64,000 nucleotides of DNA. Origin: Massospora cicadina (lineage: Eukaryota > Entomophthoromycota > Entomophthoromycetes > Entomophthorales > Entomophthoraceae). Numbering within the stretch: position 1 is the first letter of the stretch; every line of letters begins with the position of its first letter. The notes beneath the pieces are model-generated. The model made no database searches, had not been told where the DNA came from, and was given only the letters and a program-made list of their open reading frames with translations. Below, piece after piece: positions 22,261 to 35,023 of this stretch. The stretch is taken from assembly GCA_022478985.1 (NCBI GenBank), contig JAKSZP010014449.1, positions 62,001-126,000 of the forward strand, given 5' to 3'. A program made the position numbers and the translations under genes.

Positions 22261-22989
22261 AGATTTTTAGTTGTCTCAGGCTAGCTATTTTTAATGGACT
22301 GTAGGGTGTGAACATGATAAATTGATTGGATCAGCGAAGCAATAACCTGGTCAGCATTGCTAGCGGTATCAATAACCTCAGGGCACCCCAGCACTTGATT
22401 AAGGTAGTTTTCTTGAGAGATCAGGGCTTTATCTACTCCTTCTGGGTTCAGCCAATCTGTTATACCTACTTTGGTAGGGACCCCTAGGACATAATAACCA
22501 ACGTCCAAATAAATCCCTTCATACTCATCATCAGAAGGGTTGTACACACACATTGGACGGATGCTAGAAGAGCCTTTGAGGTGGAAGCCATAATTTTGGT
22601 AGCTGTGGGGTCATCCGCAGCTATGATTATTGGAGGAGCAGGCATTTTAGCTTTAGCAGCTTTGTCCTTGAGCCCATGGTTGGTGGGAGCAACTGTCACC
22701 GGAGGAAGAGGATTGGGATTAGGAGTAGCCTTTTGGGCCACTGGGATAGATCTCTCTATAGAAGGCTTGGGGAGGATTAGAGGCTCAATAGATGGCAAAT
22801 AATGAGCTTTGCCAGTTGTTAGAGGCGAGAGAGTGGCCCCACTGATGGTAGCGCACTTTAATCACTGGCTTAGTACCCTCAGTTTTGCAGGGTGAAGGGA
22901 GCTTAGGTTTGAGCTGCACTGCAGGTGCTGTTCTTGGGGTAGTAACCAACACAGGTGGGTCTATCGGGATCATCCAGGATAACACTTGT
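22261..22989 (-). pseudogene. Element 2 gag-protease region
   Basis: The open frame 22281-22553 (minus) has YNPSDDEYEG and DVGYYVLGVPTKVG, matching Element 3 at 16265-16330. Upstream (22484-22985) it is rich in Pro, Thr and Lys and low in complexity. Element 4 interrupts it after 22994, and gag resumes at 33538. Confidence 0.7.
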
Positions 22990-22994
22990 GGGGC
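22990..22994. repeat. Target-site duplication of Element 4, left
   Basis: GGGGC directly precedes the LTR and is repeated at 33538-33542 after the other LTR. Confidence 0.85.
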
Positions 22995-24131
22995 TGTTAA
23001 AAATTTGGAGATGACTAATCTTCTCGTAAGTACTAAGTTATAATACTGGGTTCTTCACCAATTGATAGCTCACAATTGTTCAATGTACATGTTCTATATG
23101 TGCATTATTTATGTTGTTTGATAGTAGTTAGTAGTTGATTAGTGTAGAATGATTACTTTTATAAATAGGTTAAATAGATAAACTCAAAATTATCCAACTC
23201 TAGGCCTGTATTTCTCCACAAAATACTGTTGATGTCGAATATAAGGACTTATTCCATTATCCGCTTAACTTGATACACTCTCAAATTCAGAGGTTTACAG
23301 CTTTTCTTCTCATCATGCGGAGTCTGCAGAGGTCCTGTCTAAGCTCAGTTTCTTTAATAAGGATCCTCAATCTTTACTTTTTATATGACAAAAGGTTCCC
23401 CAATTAATGTATACAACAACAATAATACTTGAAAATGAGTAGAACCTATAACAATAATGGATTTTAGCCAACTAACTGACCCCTTAGTATATTATAAATT
23501 GTTATGGAGTTTTAAAAGGAATTCAGCGCCTAACCCTCAGTTAGTTCCTCAGCCTTGAAATGGCAGCCGTTGTCATTGAAATTCCCTCTGACGTTTCAAA
23601 AAAGATGGTCTTCTCCATCTGGCTAGTATTCCTCCATAGGACATCCTTGAGACCTAAAACGGATAGAGCCAGAAAATGTGTCCCTAATATTTCCTGCTCA
23701 ACAACAGCAAACCAACCATATTTGGCTAACGATCTGCTCAAGTAATGGGACTCTTTATCTATTCTTGCTGGCCATAGCCAACTGATCAATTCGCTTGTTG
23801 CAGGTGGCATCACTCGCCTTACAACTGCTACTTAAATTCCCAATCCGTTGGTGATGAAACACAACTGATCCCAATTGGTACATTTGATAGTTAATCAATG
23901 ATCATTTATCATATGCCCCATTTTGTTAGCAACTCTGCCCAACAAGAACTTTTGAATTTACCCAGATAAATCCCCAACATATCTGAACCTAGCGAATTAT
24001 ATAAAAATCATTTAAATATTATTAACCCAAAATTTGGGTCAACCAATATTTAATTTATTTGCTATTGGCAATTACTCCTAGGATTTACAGGTAGTCTAGG
24101 AGGCTGGAAAGGTGGGAAAAAAATCCCAGCA
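22995..24131 (-). repeat. 3' LTR of Element 4
   Basis: This 1137-bp repeat begins TGTTAAAAATTTGG and ends ATCCCAGCA on the plus strand. It is homologous to 32427-33537, and stretches near 23380-23560 are almost identical to 32800-32970. An antisense frame beginning MAAVVIE (23560-23745, plus) recurs in the other LTR. Confidence 0.88.
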
Positions 24132-26690
24132 CATCGCTCCTCTTGCTATGATTTCTAGGGAGGATAGTCTTAATACAAGAAAATGCCACCTTGTACCAGG
24201 TTAAATATTTCTTAGTTTCTAGAGGAGCACAGCCAATCTGCACTTAACGCTTCATAGGACAACCTTAAGCTTGAGTTTCTCTTCCTTTTCCACCTCGCTA
24301 CCATCTCTTCTGAGTGCAGCCCTCATGACCCACTGTCATGCTGGGCTGATTTTATTTGTGATAATGCTAGTCCCTGAAAGCCGGTTTTCCTCCCAGTCAG
24401 GGCATACAACCCATTGTCATATTCAGGATCTTGGTCCGGCGTCCCTGATTTCCTGTAATCCCTCATTGTCCTTAACAGGAGATTCTTACTGTTGATGTTT
24501 GTCACACTTTATAATTAATCATTATCGTTTATATTTGTTTTATTATTTTCTCATAATAACTTTTTGCTCATATCATTCTTGCATTTTTTTCTGAAGAGCT
24601 TATCTAATCAATTTGGAGATTAATTTTCTTTGAAAATAGAATTTATTCAATATCAAAGTGAATAATGTCAACTATTATAAAAAGTCTAATATTCCCACTC
24701 TCTTCCAGCTCATATGTTAAATTTGGATTCTTGATACCAGCAATATCTTGATAGTCTGTCTAATAAGATGCTCAGCTCTTCCGCTTGATGAGTTGACCTG
24801 CACAAAGGAATCTCTTTTATGGTCCCCCTAGGACTCATACTATCAGTCAAGCACCCCTAGGCAGTCCTTCTACAGAACTACCAGAAACGGTATAAAACCC
24901 TGGTAAAAGCAGTGTAGCGACTATCTCAAATTACTCGCAGTCAATTTTCCCTTAATTGTCAAGTCTGAATTAGTTTTGATACTCTCTTGGATTTGGTCCT
25001 TTTTCAGATACTCCTACTGTCATCATTGAACCTCCCAAAGCAATGCCATCTGATATAGATCAGTTGTTTCTCACCAGATCAGACTTTCTTCTGGAGTTCC
25101 TTTTTTGACTTGGCCAATTCTATAAACCAACTGTTCTTTCAATAAAACTGGACATTGAAAAAACACGAACACTTTGAGCTCCCTAAGCAGAATTGAGGAC
25201 CCAAGTGACCAAGCTCTTTCCATAGCTCTGAACCCCTCCAATCTCAAAAACATCCTAGATTGAGATGTTGCAGACTATGCCCTCATTTATCAGGCCAAGT
25301 TCGTTGATGTTGCGCCATGAAGCTTTCATCCTCCACTAAATTCCATTGCTCATTCTGCTTTAAAATCCAAGAAGCTCAAAATCATCATCTTCAGTATGCT
25401 TTCCGCTACTTTCATAACTATCTCGTTTCTGGTGCTTCTCATCAGTACCCCCATATGGCTTCAATTAAGGTCACGATTTGGCAACTCCCGCCTAGTACCC
25501 TTGAACAATTCCAGTTCATATATTCAACGTTCTTGACAAAACCCATTGGCAAGTTCTCAAGACCAATCTTCTAATCCAGTGCTATATTTTGATTACCCGT
25601 GGTTTATTTTCCAACTTCCTCTTTTTTGTTCTGTTGCTTCCCTCCCCATTCTGGATATCACGTTTGGTAAATACCAACATCTCCATATCTCTTCCCCTCA
25701 TGCATTATCGCAAGGATCAGCCTCCATTCATAAAACTTGGCTTTGGGTAGGTCTAGCCTTGCTAGCATCTGATCTCAAATTAAATTAACTGTTTATCACT
25801 TTTATCATTATACCTCCAACCTCCCAAGAGGCTACATAAGCGGAATCATCCCTGAGTCAAGGATAATAAATAAAAATTATAAAAATAAATGACTTTTTTA
25901 TGTGAGTTTATAATGTTTTATATATATTTATCTCTATTTTATTTTTTTCTTCTTTTTATCTGGGACATAACCTTCACTCAGTTCAAAGGTCCATCTTTTT
26001 TATTGTCCTCCAAACTGGTTCCTAGTTATACTCTGACCTGCCAGTTTTCATGGTTCAGAGGTCTCATTTTTTTGACTTAACCATTTATTTTGGTTCAGTG
26101 GTCCCTTTTATAGACTTAACCAAAAATTGTCAGGACATAACCATATTTATGGTTCAGCGGTCCTTTGGGAACACTCTTATTATTTTTTCTTTGATCTACT
26201 GCTTTAAATAAGCATGGACTTGAATCACAATCCTTCCATCTACGAGTTCTTGATAGAATAGGCGTCCATCACCAGCTTGACGTTAATCTCAAATAGACAT
26301 GATCACAACGCATTTAGCTTGTCTCTTATTTTGAAACCATGTGTATCATAATAGGCAACTTTATCACATATGTGTTATTTTTATAATGCCAGTCAGTTAT
26401 TATCATTGTTGTTTTAGTCTTAATTTTTCAAGGTTGTATCAAATGCTTGGAACTGCATCTCAACCAGGATATGAATTCAAAGAAAGTTCTTCTCAGCACT
26501 CACCCCAATGTTAATTTGACCACCAAATATAGAATTGCAGTAACACGGCCTTCCTTCTGTACAACAATTCAAATGTCGTTTTTCTGTTGCCATATGTGAA
26601 TGATATTTTATCTGAATGTTACCGAGTTGTGGTATGTTCTCCATGCAGAAGTTCTCCCAACAACCAACTTCCTCAGCATCATCGACAGAG
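24132..26690 (-). pseudogene. Element 4 post-integrase region
   Basis: About 2.5 kb lies between integrase and the 3' LTR and is full of stops. The short minus frame 25071-25253 contains LLREL-type and KKGTPEES stretches that match the Element 1 post-integrase region (about 6990-7170) in order. A block of diverged repeats lies at 25968-26170. The rest shows nothing I recognise. Confidence 0.45.
25968..26170. repeat. Diverged short repeats
   Basis: Units of the form ACTTAACC...GGTTCAGTGGTCCCTTTT occur near 25968, 26050, 26095 and 26140, with variable spacing. No function is apparent. Confidence 0.55.
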
Positions 26691-27420
26691 TTCCATTGAG
26701 TCATTCTACCAGTCCATTTGTCTCTGGCTGGTAAGGTACTGACATGGCTTCTTAGATCTCCACTATCTCATTTAATCTCAGGATCATGTGGGATGTGAAA
26801 TTCGTTCCATTATCGCTTAACAAGACTTTCAGGCATCGTGGCAGTATACAACTTGATCCAGGAAACATTGCAGAGCTTGTAGCATCCACTTTTTCCAGGG
26901 ACACTTATCTTGACCTATCTATTCAGATAGTCAGTTGCAACTATGATACATTTAACTCCCCCATGTTCTCATCATCAGTGGTCCCATCACGTCAATGGAC
27001 ACCATATGCCATGCAAATCCAATGCAGACCAGTCAATATTCGGTCATATTCTTTTGGGATTGTGAAACTGGCACTCCACACAGCAAGCCAGATAATCAGC
27101 TACAATCTAGTCGATAGACTTCCAGTAATAGTACTGACAAGTGTTGCTAGTCATCTTCCTCAGGACTCAATGCCCTACAACCTTATGTGCGGCTTGAACA
27201 ATTGCCGCTCATTATGAAAGCCTTGAGAATAGTAATCGTTTTCTGTTAACCATCTTAAAAACCTGTCCGTCCTTGGTTTTGGTGTTTCTATCACTTTCCA
27301 AAGAGCACCTTGGATCTCTCGAGGCTCATTCCCAATTACTCCATCAACTATTCTCTGGAACAGCTCATCCTCTTGTTGATATACCACCTGGACCATTGGT
27401 AACCTTGATAAGCCACCTGT
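26691..27420 (-). pseudogene. Element 4 integrase relic
   Basis: On the minus strand the core shows LLSDNGTNFTS (second Asp, near 26800-26830) and PETNGLVE (Glu, near 26705-26728), with an intact-looking SDNG box. The upstream open frame 27175-27396 resembles the linker between RNase H and integrase. Stops break the region that would hold the first Asp. Confidence 0.82.
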
Positions 27421-28712
27421 ATTCAGGTGAGAAGCTCCCGCTTGTTGAACTATCTCATAGTCATATAACTAAAGCTTTAATGCCCATCAGGCCAGACATC
27501 CTTCCAGTTCTCTTTGGTTATGCATCTAACGCAGGGAAGAGTGTTTTCCATCACCTTTTTTAAAGTTCATTCCATGAATATAAGAACAAAACTGCTTACA
27601 AGCATAAATTAATACAAGGTATACACGCCCAATAACAGTGTAATTCCGTTCTGCTGCTAATAATGTCCAGCTCACATAAGCTACTGGATGCTCATCCTCA
27701 AGCTCATCTACTTGCTTCGAGACAGCACTAATTGCTGTTAACAAAGCATTGGTCTGTATTATAACTTCTCAACTTAAATTTAGATATTTTAATATCAGAG
27801 ACTCTATCAGTTACCTGCATAACTCTTCAAAATAACACCGGGCCTCTTCATTCCAAATGACTCCTTTCTTCATATCCTTCAGTATATGAAAGAGAGGCTT
27901 AGCATTTCTTGCAAAATCCCATATAAATCTTTGGTAGTATCTAACCATTCCAAAGAACACTTGGATAACTTGGACATTTCTTGGAATGGCCGTCCGCTCT
28001 ATGGCCTCAAACTTCTGGTCTTGCAGCTGCAATCCAATAGAGCTGATATCGAAACCCAGATTTTTAATTTTGTTCTTGAAGAAGTGGCTCTTCCTCAGCT
28101 TAATCCTCAGGTTAGCCATATACCGCCTCTTGAAGACTTCTTCCATGTGGTGTATATGGTTAGCAAAGGTATACTGAGCATATCTATATCGTCCAAGTAC
28201 ATCAGGACGCATGACAACTTCAAGTCATTCAATATGGAGTCCATGACCCTCTGGAACGTCGCAGGACTTAAGGACCTTGGGGCATCCTAGTCAGTTGGTA
28301 CAGCCTCTGCTCGGTGATGATCACGCATAACTCCTGGTCTTCCATTGGCAAATCCATTTGAAGTATTCATTATTAGCTTTATTGCGGATAAATACTTTTC
28401 TTCTCTTAATTGGTCTAATGCATTACCAATTCATGGTATTGGATACAAATTCTTCTCCATTGTTTTATTAAGCTTCCAATAATCAATCGCCACCCAATTA
28501 GAGCCATTCTTCTTCCTAAAAATCAGGGTAGGGCTCACCTAGGGACTCAATGATGGAACTAAAATCCCGTGCTTCACTAGTTTGTTGATCTCTTCTTCCA
28601 CTACCAGCTCAGCAGCCTTTGAAAGTTAAATCAGGATCATCCTTATCAGCAATCTTTCCCCGGTGTAAAAATTTATGGATGCTAACATGAAATTGTCCTT
28701 GGGCTCTGCTAG
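27421..28712 (-). pseudogene. Element 4 RNase H and reverse transcriptase relic
   Basis: On the minus strand RT begins with EEINKLVKHGILVPSLSP and KKNGSNWVAIDYWKLNK (near 28480-28540). The catalytic box LMYLDDIDML (near 28180-28215) keeps YLDD. A long open frame (27811-28212) covers the thumb/connection with FFGMVRYYQRFIWDFA. RNase H (27526-27744) has VAYVSWTLLAAERNYTV. Upstream, VSIHKFLHRG aligns with VKDVLHRVDTGD of Element 1. Confidence 0.85.
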
Positions 28713-29301
28713 TGTGCCAGGCCAACCAGTATGAAGACTGGTGGCCCTTTGCTATTTCGCCTTCATTGGTGTACCAACCACTATAAGTCCTGCGTCCAAC
28801 CTACCAACTAGCCACCAACGGCTTCGCCTTTAGCCCCAGGCGTCCTCAGCGTGTGCCCTGGCAAGTCCTGCCCCCTTCCTGGGCGGCTCAGGAAGTTCCA
28901 CGCTGCCCCACCCTTGTGACCCTTCACCAACCCATCTGGGCATGCCCCAGCGAGTCCATCCCCTTCTTGGGTGGCTATGGCACCTCCCGCACTGCACCCC
29001 ACTAGGGTTGGTGGCTTGTCAGCTCATCCGCTGGTAGCCAGATGGTCAGGATCCCACTGGTCCCTCATAGAGAGGAGGTATGGGAGCTGGCAGCGCCGGC
29101 CACTCCAGGCGTGATCACCCGCTCCTATTGGGGATCCCCTAGTCCTATCTACTCCTATTCTAGCTGCTCTAAGCCATTATCAAATATAAGTAAGAATGGT
29201 GCAAGAGAGTTGTTTATTTAGAGAGAATGAACGACTATTTATACTACTTTCTGGCTACTGCGCCCAAGTGCTCTTTGGCCAGTCATCTGCCAGAAATCCC
29301 A
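28713..29301 (-). mobile_element. GC-rich block, probable solo LTR of another element
   Basis: A 589-bp block, much richer in GC than its surroundings, has TG...CA ends (tgtgccagg ... aaatccca). On the minus strand TATAAATAG (near 29235) is followed by AAATAAACAAC, a layout like an LTR promoter. Two imperfect copies of a 40-bp segment lie at about 28848 and 28940. A clean target duplication was not found (gctag versus ttagc). Confidence 0.45.
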
Positions 29302-30300
29302 TTAGCTCTCTTGATCCCAAACTCTCTATCAGATTATAAACTTTCTTCATTCATACTCATAGCGATTCCCTCTTAGATCTGCTCACTGATCACCAAATTA
29401 ATATTAGGTAATCCATCCTCAGCATAAGTCGCTGGTCGATCATATATAAATTTGTTAATTAATTAAGACTTTGAGCATCCTTGGCATGAGTTGCCAGTGC
29501 TCCAAATTGGATGATGGAACCATTTTTGGACGATTGTAACGTATTCATCAGCTTTCTGCTGGAAACTCCCACAACGACCTTTGGATGGCATTTTGGCGGC
29601 AAACGCAGCTTCTGTCGAGCCTAAACTTGGACAAACATATAACATTAAATAGTAATGAACTAGGCGATTAGCTGGCAATTACACCCGACTAACTGAAACC
29701 CCTAATTTTCTTACTATCAGAAGGATTTATCTGGTTAAAATCCCGACAGATGCATTCCTCACATATCCCAAATTAATATTGTCCTGGGAAAGATTTCCTG
29801 TCCTTTTTGAATAATTTGAGCACCTCCTCCTGTTGTGTTTCATATCAGAATAGCGAGTTGCTCTCAATTGACCAATAAATTGTTACTCTCAATCATCCCT
29901 GCTGGCAAACCTATCTCATTGAGGGTCTCAAAATCATGGAATTTCCTCAATTCTGCTGTCAGGATCAAAAGAACAAATGCAATAATAAGATTCTTCTTTA
30001 TCTTCATAAGTTTTCCACTCAAATTCGCCAGGAGAACTCAAATTTCTCCATGACCTGGCATAACTAATCCAGGAGCCACCCATGGCTCTACTATGAACTT
30101 CTTCCATTGCTACTGACCTCTTCATACAACATCTGGGGTATCTTCAACATCAATCCCTTATCAATTATAATCTGCAATTCTGGCGTTATGGTCCTATAAT
30201 TATTGATTCATAGCTATATTCCTTGATTTTCCAGTATCTCCATTGGCATTTCTCTTTATTTTCCTTAACCAATTTGTAGCGAATCAGGATATTTCCATCA
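29302..30300 (-). pseudogene. Element 4 linker between protease and RT
   Basis: Position and partial similarity place this stretch in pol between protease and RT. It is too broken for motif calls. Minus frames 29463-29678 and 29934-30125 are short. Confidence 0.5.
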
Positions 30301-30860
30301 TTATATATCAAAATGATGAAATTTTTTTCTCCTGGTCAGTGAAGTTTCCTCATCTCTCTGATAAACTAGAGGTAGCATATGACCCAATATGAGCAACGTA
30401 TTATCTTCAAAGTTACATTTTACTCCATACTTTCTATGAAACTTAGTCTTGATCAGAATATCGTAGTTTTAAGTTGCCAAAACTATAGCTGGTGTGGACA
30501 CCACTTGAGATCCAAATCAGAGTGGTAAAGCGCTATATGCTCCACAGGAGATGGTAGTATTCAGCCCGCCAGTCTCATATACTCTCCTATTTTCAAAATC
30601 AGGCAAGATTCTCATCTTTTTCACCAGCTTGGTCAAGACAATATTAATAGGTGCTCCACTGTCAATTATTGCCCACACCCATACTCTATTAACCGGTAAG
30701 TTGATATATTTACACTTGGTGTTTTTAAAATCGTGTTTACTGAGTGTATAGTGGCGTTATCTGCTATATTGGGGGTGTTAATAATTTTCACCAACAGATC
30801 AGAAAATGATTCCTTAATCGCGCTAAGGGGGTAGACAGGTTTGCCTCATCTAACCTGACC
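30301..30860 (-). pseudogene. Element 4 protease relic
   Basis: On the minus strand the active site reads AIIDSGAPINIVLTKLVKK (near 30615-30670). It is followed by ISCGAYSALPL and NYDILIKTKFHRKYGVK. Element 1 has closely matching stretches (IIDSGAPINIV, SCGAYSALPLW). The DSG triad is intact but stops follow. Confidence 0.82.
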
Positions 30861-32407
30861 TCAGCCAGATCTCTTGGATGCTCTGCAGATCTTATCTTGT
30901 CCGCTAGTTGTCATGCATATGGGAGAGTGACCTCCTTAATTATTTTGGGGTCAATCCTATGCTCCGAATCTGTGTAATGCATTGACATCTAAATTGAACA
31001 TTTGATAAAGTTGGTCATGCACATCATCATTGATAAACAGATCACTAATGTCATTTATTCATTTAAGATATTGGGGGAACAATTTTATCCGCAGCTCTAG
31101 ATTACTCCCCATTTAAGCCGTGAGCCCTTTTTCTGACTCCAGTGCAGGTTTGGCCTGATTTACCTGAGCCACATTGATCTGCTCCTTTGGCTTCTTGCTA
31201 TAGCATTGAGAGGCGAAGTGCTTTTTTCTTTAACACTGATGACAGCATTTGTCATTCTTGTTTGTCCACTTGAAATCTTTGGGCTTGTTTCCTGGCATGG
31301 TTCAATTGTTGGCTCCCTTAACACTCTCAGTCACCTTTGTAGGCTTTAAAATTTGAACTGGACTCATCTTGAAGCTTAAATTAAGAGCCTCAAATGTGAC
31401 TCCTAATATTTCAAAATGATCCACCATCTGCAAGGTTGTAATTTTGGTTGCAAACACAGAAGACATCATTTGATGTAAATTGCAATAGGGCCTAAAGGCC
31501 ACTTGCAATGTGATCCATGCATCAATATTATCTAATATTTTTTCTCTGATCAAAATTTTACGATTATTTGTAAAATTGGTTGGTGAAACTCACTATGGGC
31601 ACATGCTTCGAAAAAGAATCCCATAAAATCCTGTTTGTGCTTTAACATATGCGTGGGTCTTCCAAATTCAGTCATTATGGCAGCCTTGGCCTCTGAGTAA
31701 GATAAGCTGTCAACCTCTAGATGGGGTTACACTAAGTTTTGACAGTAGGTGTCCAACAATTCATCACCATCAAATCTTTTTGGCGAACACCATACCCAAA
31801 CATTGTCATTTCATACAATTGGAAAAAAGCAGGCCGTTATCCCAATAAAATGTGGGTAACTTTGGTGTAGCTCTAAATTCTTCCAAAGTTTCTTTAGCTG
31901 CCACTCTCATCTCAGCTACTTAACTGACTTGAGGAGTAATTTTGGGGGTCATCTCTGAAATGGCTGTGAATGCAGTTGGCATAAGTTGAGAATAGTCAAC
32001 TTCCCAACTGGAGCTCTTGGGGTCCTTTCTTTGGCGTCAGTCGCCACATGGGGTTCCCATTCCCATCTCTAATTCTTCATTCTTCAACTCGCGTTACTAG
32101 ATGCTCTAAGTCCGAGCTGAGTGCACACAATCAAACGGGATCTTTTTTGAATTCAGTATTCAAGAATAAAGCTTCTTAAACTAGATTTATTTCTTTTTTT
32201 AAATGACGTGACTTTTCCTAGTAACTTATTGCCAAAATTAGAAACATCATCTAATCCTTCCTCGATCTTAGTGACTCTCTAAGGCAGAAAATTCTCAATG
32301 ATTGGCAGAATTCAATTTGATCTTTGTTGATGGTTGCCAATTCCATCCAGAGTTTTCTTAACTCAACCTTGTATGACCTCTTATAATGGTGCATCTTAAT
32401 CAACTAA
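30861..32407 (-). pseudogene. Element 4 gag relic with zinc knuckle
   Basis: On the minus strand a CCHC knuckle reads CHQC-stop-RKKHFASQC (near 31200-31250). All four metal ligands are kept, with a stop between the second Cys and the His. Upstream, 31302-31553 (minus) is an open Gag stretch. The region nearest the primer binding site is more decayed. Confidence 0.75.
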
Positions 32408-32424
32408 CCCTGTAGTGAGCACCA
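32408..32424 (-). other. Primer binding site of Element 4
   Basis: On the minus strand TGGTGCTCACTACAGGG starts two bases after the LTR end. It is identical to that of Elements 1 and 2 over 17 bases. Confidence 0.88.
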
Positions 32425-32426
32425 AT

Positions 32427-33537
32427 TGTTATAAATTGAGAACTTTCTACCCTTTTCATGAGAACCAAATATTACAATTTTGGGTTCTTCACCAGGTAAT
32501 AGCTCCCAACTGTTAAATGTTCAAGTTCTAAGTGCATGATTTGCGATGTTTAATAATAGTATAATGACTATTATCTATAGTTTAAATAGATAAACCGTTA
32601 TAGTCCAATGCTAGACCTGTACATCTCTATGAAATACTGTTGATGTTGACTATAGGGACTTCTTCCATTATCCGCTTAACTTAATCCACTCTCAAATTCA
32701 GTGGTTTATGGCTTTTCTTATCATCATGCGGAGTCTGCAGAGATTTCCGTCTATATTCTGCTCTGTTAAAGATCCTCAATCTTTACTCTTTATATGACAA
32801 AAGAGTCCTTAATTATTGTATACAACAACAATAATACTTGAAAATGAGTAGAACCTATAACAATAATGGATTTTAGCCAACTAACTGACCCCTTAATATT
32901 ATAAATCGTTATGGAGTTTTAAAAGGAATTCAGCGCCTAACCCTCAGTTAGTTCCTCAGCCTTGAAATGGCAGCCGTTTTCATTGAACTTCCCTCTGACG
33001 TCTCACCAGAGATGGTCTTCTCCATATGGCTAGTATTCCTCCATAGGACATCCTTGAGACTAAAAACGGAAAGAGCCATAAAATGTGTCCCTAATGTTTC
33101 CTGCTCAATAACAGCAAACCAACCATATTTGGCTAACGACCTGCTTAGGAAATGGGACTCTTTACCTATTCTTACTGGCCATAAACCAACTAATTAATTT
33201 GCTTGTTTCATGTGGCATCACTTGCCTTACAACTGCTACTTAAACTCCCAATCAGTTGGTGATGAAACCCAACTGATCCCAATTGATACACCTGATAGTT
33301 AATCACTGATCATCTATTAGATGACCTATTTTGTCAGTAAATCTCCCCTATGAGATCCTAAGCATTCACTTGGATCAATTCCTGATTTATCCATACCTGG
33401 TGAGTTACCTAAAATCCCACAAACATTATTAGCCCAAAATAGGGGTCAACTAAATTCAATTCACTCGCTATCAGGAATTAATCCCTAGCGATCCACAGGT
33501 AATCTAGGAGGCTGAAAAGTGGGCAAAAATCCCATCA
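32427..33537 (-). repeat. 5' LTR of Element 4
   Basis: This 1111-bp repeat begins TGTTATAAATTGAG and ends AATCCCATCA on the plus strand. It is homologous to 22995-24131. An antisense frame beginning MAAVFIELPSD (32967-33197, plus) is open in this copy, while the sense frame is interrupted. Confidence 0.88.
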
Positions 33538-34280
33538 GGGGCTATGGTTGAGAAGTCCTCAATAATGAAGACTTGTGGATTTGACACAACTCCTGTAGTA
33601 GCATCATCGTTATAGATATCTGAAAAACTCTCTAGCAGTGCCTGCTTGATGTCACAGATAGTATGGATGTGGCTTTTAATGGAGATAAGATGCTGTGCTA
33701 TGGAAGGGTGAGAAGCTAAGCCAGTTAGAATGGCAGTGAAGGCATTATCAAGAGGTTATATTTTAGTGCGTACTGGTGGATGAGATTCACCATAAAATTG
33801 ATTAAAAAAGGTGGTAAGTAATTTTCCCATTAACATGCTATGGTAAATAAAGGCCTGCTTCTTCCTCTTAAAACTTTGCGTTGAGCCAAATTCAACAGTC
33901 AGCGCATCCTTAACCTCTGCCCATGTACTCTGAGTGTCCATATGATGGACCATGACCTCTTGGGCCATGCGACTCAGGAGAGGTAGGATTTACTTGACTT
34001 TTTGTTGTTAAGTCGCGCCTTCCATGGAAGATTCATAGACATATATAAATTAGGAATGCTATCCTTCCCAGTGGTGAATTTATCCATTAACGTAAAGTTC
34101 AAAAGAGTTAGCCTCATGTAAAGTGGTTGGGGGCGCCATTCAAGGTTTTTAAGATAGGACAGCACACTGGCTAGTTGCGGTTCAAAGGCAACTATCCTTG
34201 TTTCATTGCTAGTGGGAGGGTGAGGCGGGGTGTTCACTTGACTGCCCTCCATTTTTTATAGTATTGTGGTTTACAGGTAA
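33538..34280 (-). pseudogene. Element 2 gag, N-terminal part
   Basis: The first five bases (GGGGC) are the right copy of the Element 4 duplication. Minus frames 33974-34252 and 33756-33968 form a Gag core. It starts with MEGSQVNTPPHPPTSNE a few bases after the primer binding site and includes STWAEVKDALTVEFGSTQS, the counterpart of Element 3. A frameshift separates the two frames. Gag continues on the far side of Element 4 at 22994. Confidence 0.82.
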
Positions 34281-34297
34281 CCCTGTAGTGAGCACCA
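34281..34297 (-). other. Primer binding site of Element 2
   Basis: On the minus strand TGGTGCTCACTACAGGG starts two bases after the LTR end. Confidence 0.87.
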
Positions 34298-34299
34298 CT

Positions 34300-35023
34300 T
34301 GATGGAATCCAGGGCAGGCGGTATGCTCACAGGTGCTTTTGAGCCCTGAATTTCAAATGTTTTTATTTTCAGGAGAGGTTACTCTTAAATGCAGGAATAT
34401 AATTATCAGGGGGATATTATAGTATTTTAATTAATATAAAAACCCTTAAAATTGATGAAGAGTTGATTTTTATGATACTTTATTAGTGGCGCGAGGGGAT
34501 GGAAAGTGAACCCTATTATGATATCGCTGCTTAGTATCTTATTGTGTCAAGGATTGAAGCTCATATCATGTTAGTTATGTCTTAATAAGGGAATATGGTA
34601 ATTTGACCTATTGAAGCTCTTGGGTCTCACTTCATCTAATGGAATGGCTGATGGAGGGTCAATACTGGGTAGGAATAGTACTTTAGGCAAAGTTTGAATA
34701 TTTTTAATTCAATCAGTGGCGGTAATTATTTGCACCTTTCAGGACCCCCTCCAACCATATAAAAGGGGTGGTCTCCGCCTAAGTGCGTGAAGTAAACTGG
34801 AAGTGGGTCAGGGAGGAACCTTGAACAGAATCCCCTGATTCTGCTGCATGGTTGGTGCAATCCAACTGCTCAAACTCGTGATATTTGCCCAAGGAGTATT
34901 AATAAAAGTGTTACCCCAATTTGAGGAATTTCACCGAGGATTGTATAATATCTTTTGGTCAAATTTATCCATATTGAAACCTTAATTACTCTTATTGCAA
35001 TATCGGATGTGTAAGTGTCTATA
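34300..35023 (-). repeat. 5' LTR of Element 2
   Basis: About 724 bp, beginning TGATGGAATCC on the plus strand. It shares blocks with the Element 3 LTRs throughout: tatttgcac, ccatataaaagggg, gtgttaccccaatttgag and the terminal atcgga..tgt region. The outer end (near 35023) has lost a clear CA. Beyond it lies the integrase of Element 5. Confidence 0.8.

Larger units (their letters stand above)
22995..33537 (-). mobile_element. Element 4: Ty3/gypsy retrotransposon, complete but dead
   Basis: A 10.5-kb minus-strand element with LTRs at 22995-24131 and 32427-33537 and GGGGC duplications. From right to left it contains primer binding site, gag with zinc knuckle, protease, RT, RNase H, integrase and a long post-integrase region. 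Its protease and post-integrase region resemble those of Element 1, though the LTRs differ. A GC-rich block at 28713-29301 looks like a later insertion. It sits in the gag of Element 2. Confidence 0.88.

Noticed and set aside
28800..29010. GC-rich minus-strand frame as a host gene exon
   Set aside because: Low-complexity Gly/Ala-rich translation, no domain, and the block has LTR-like ends.
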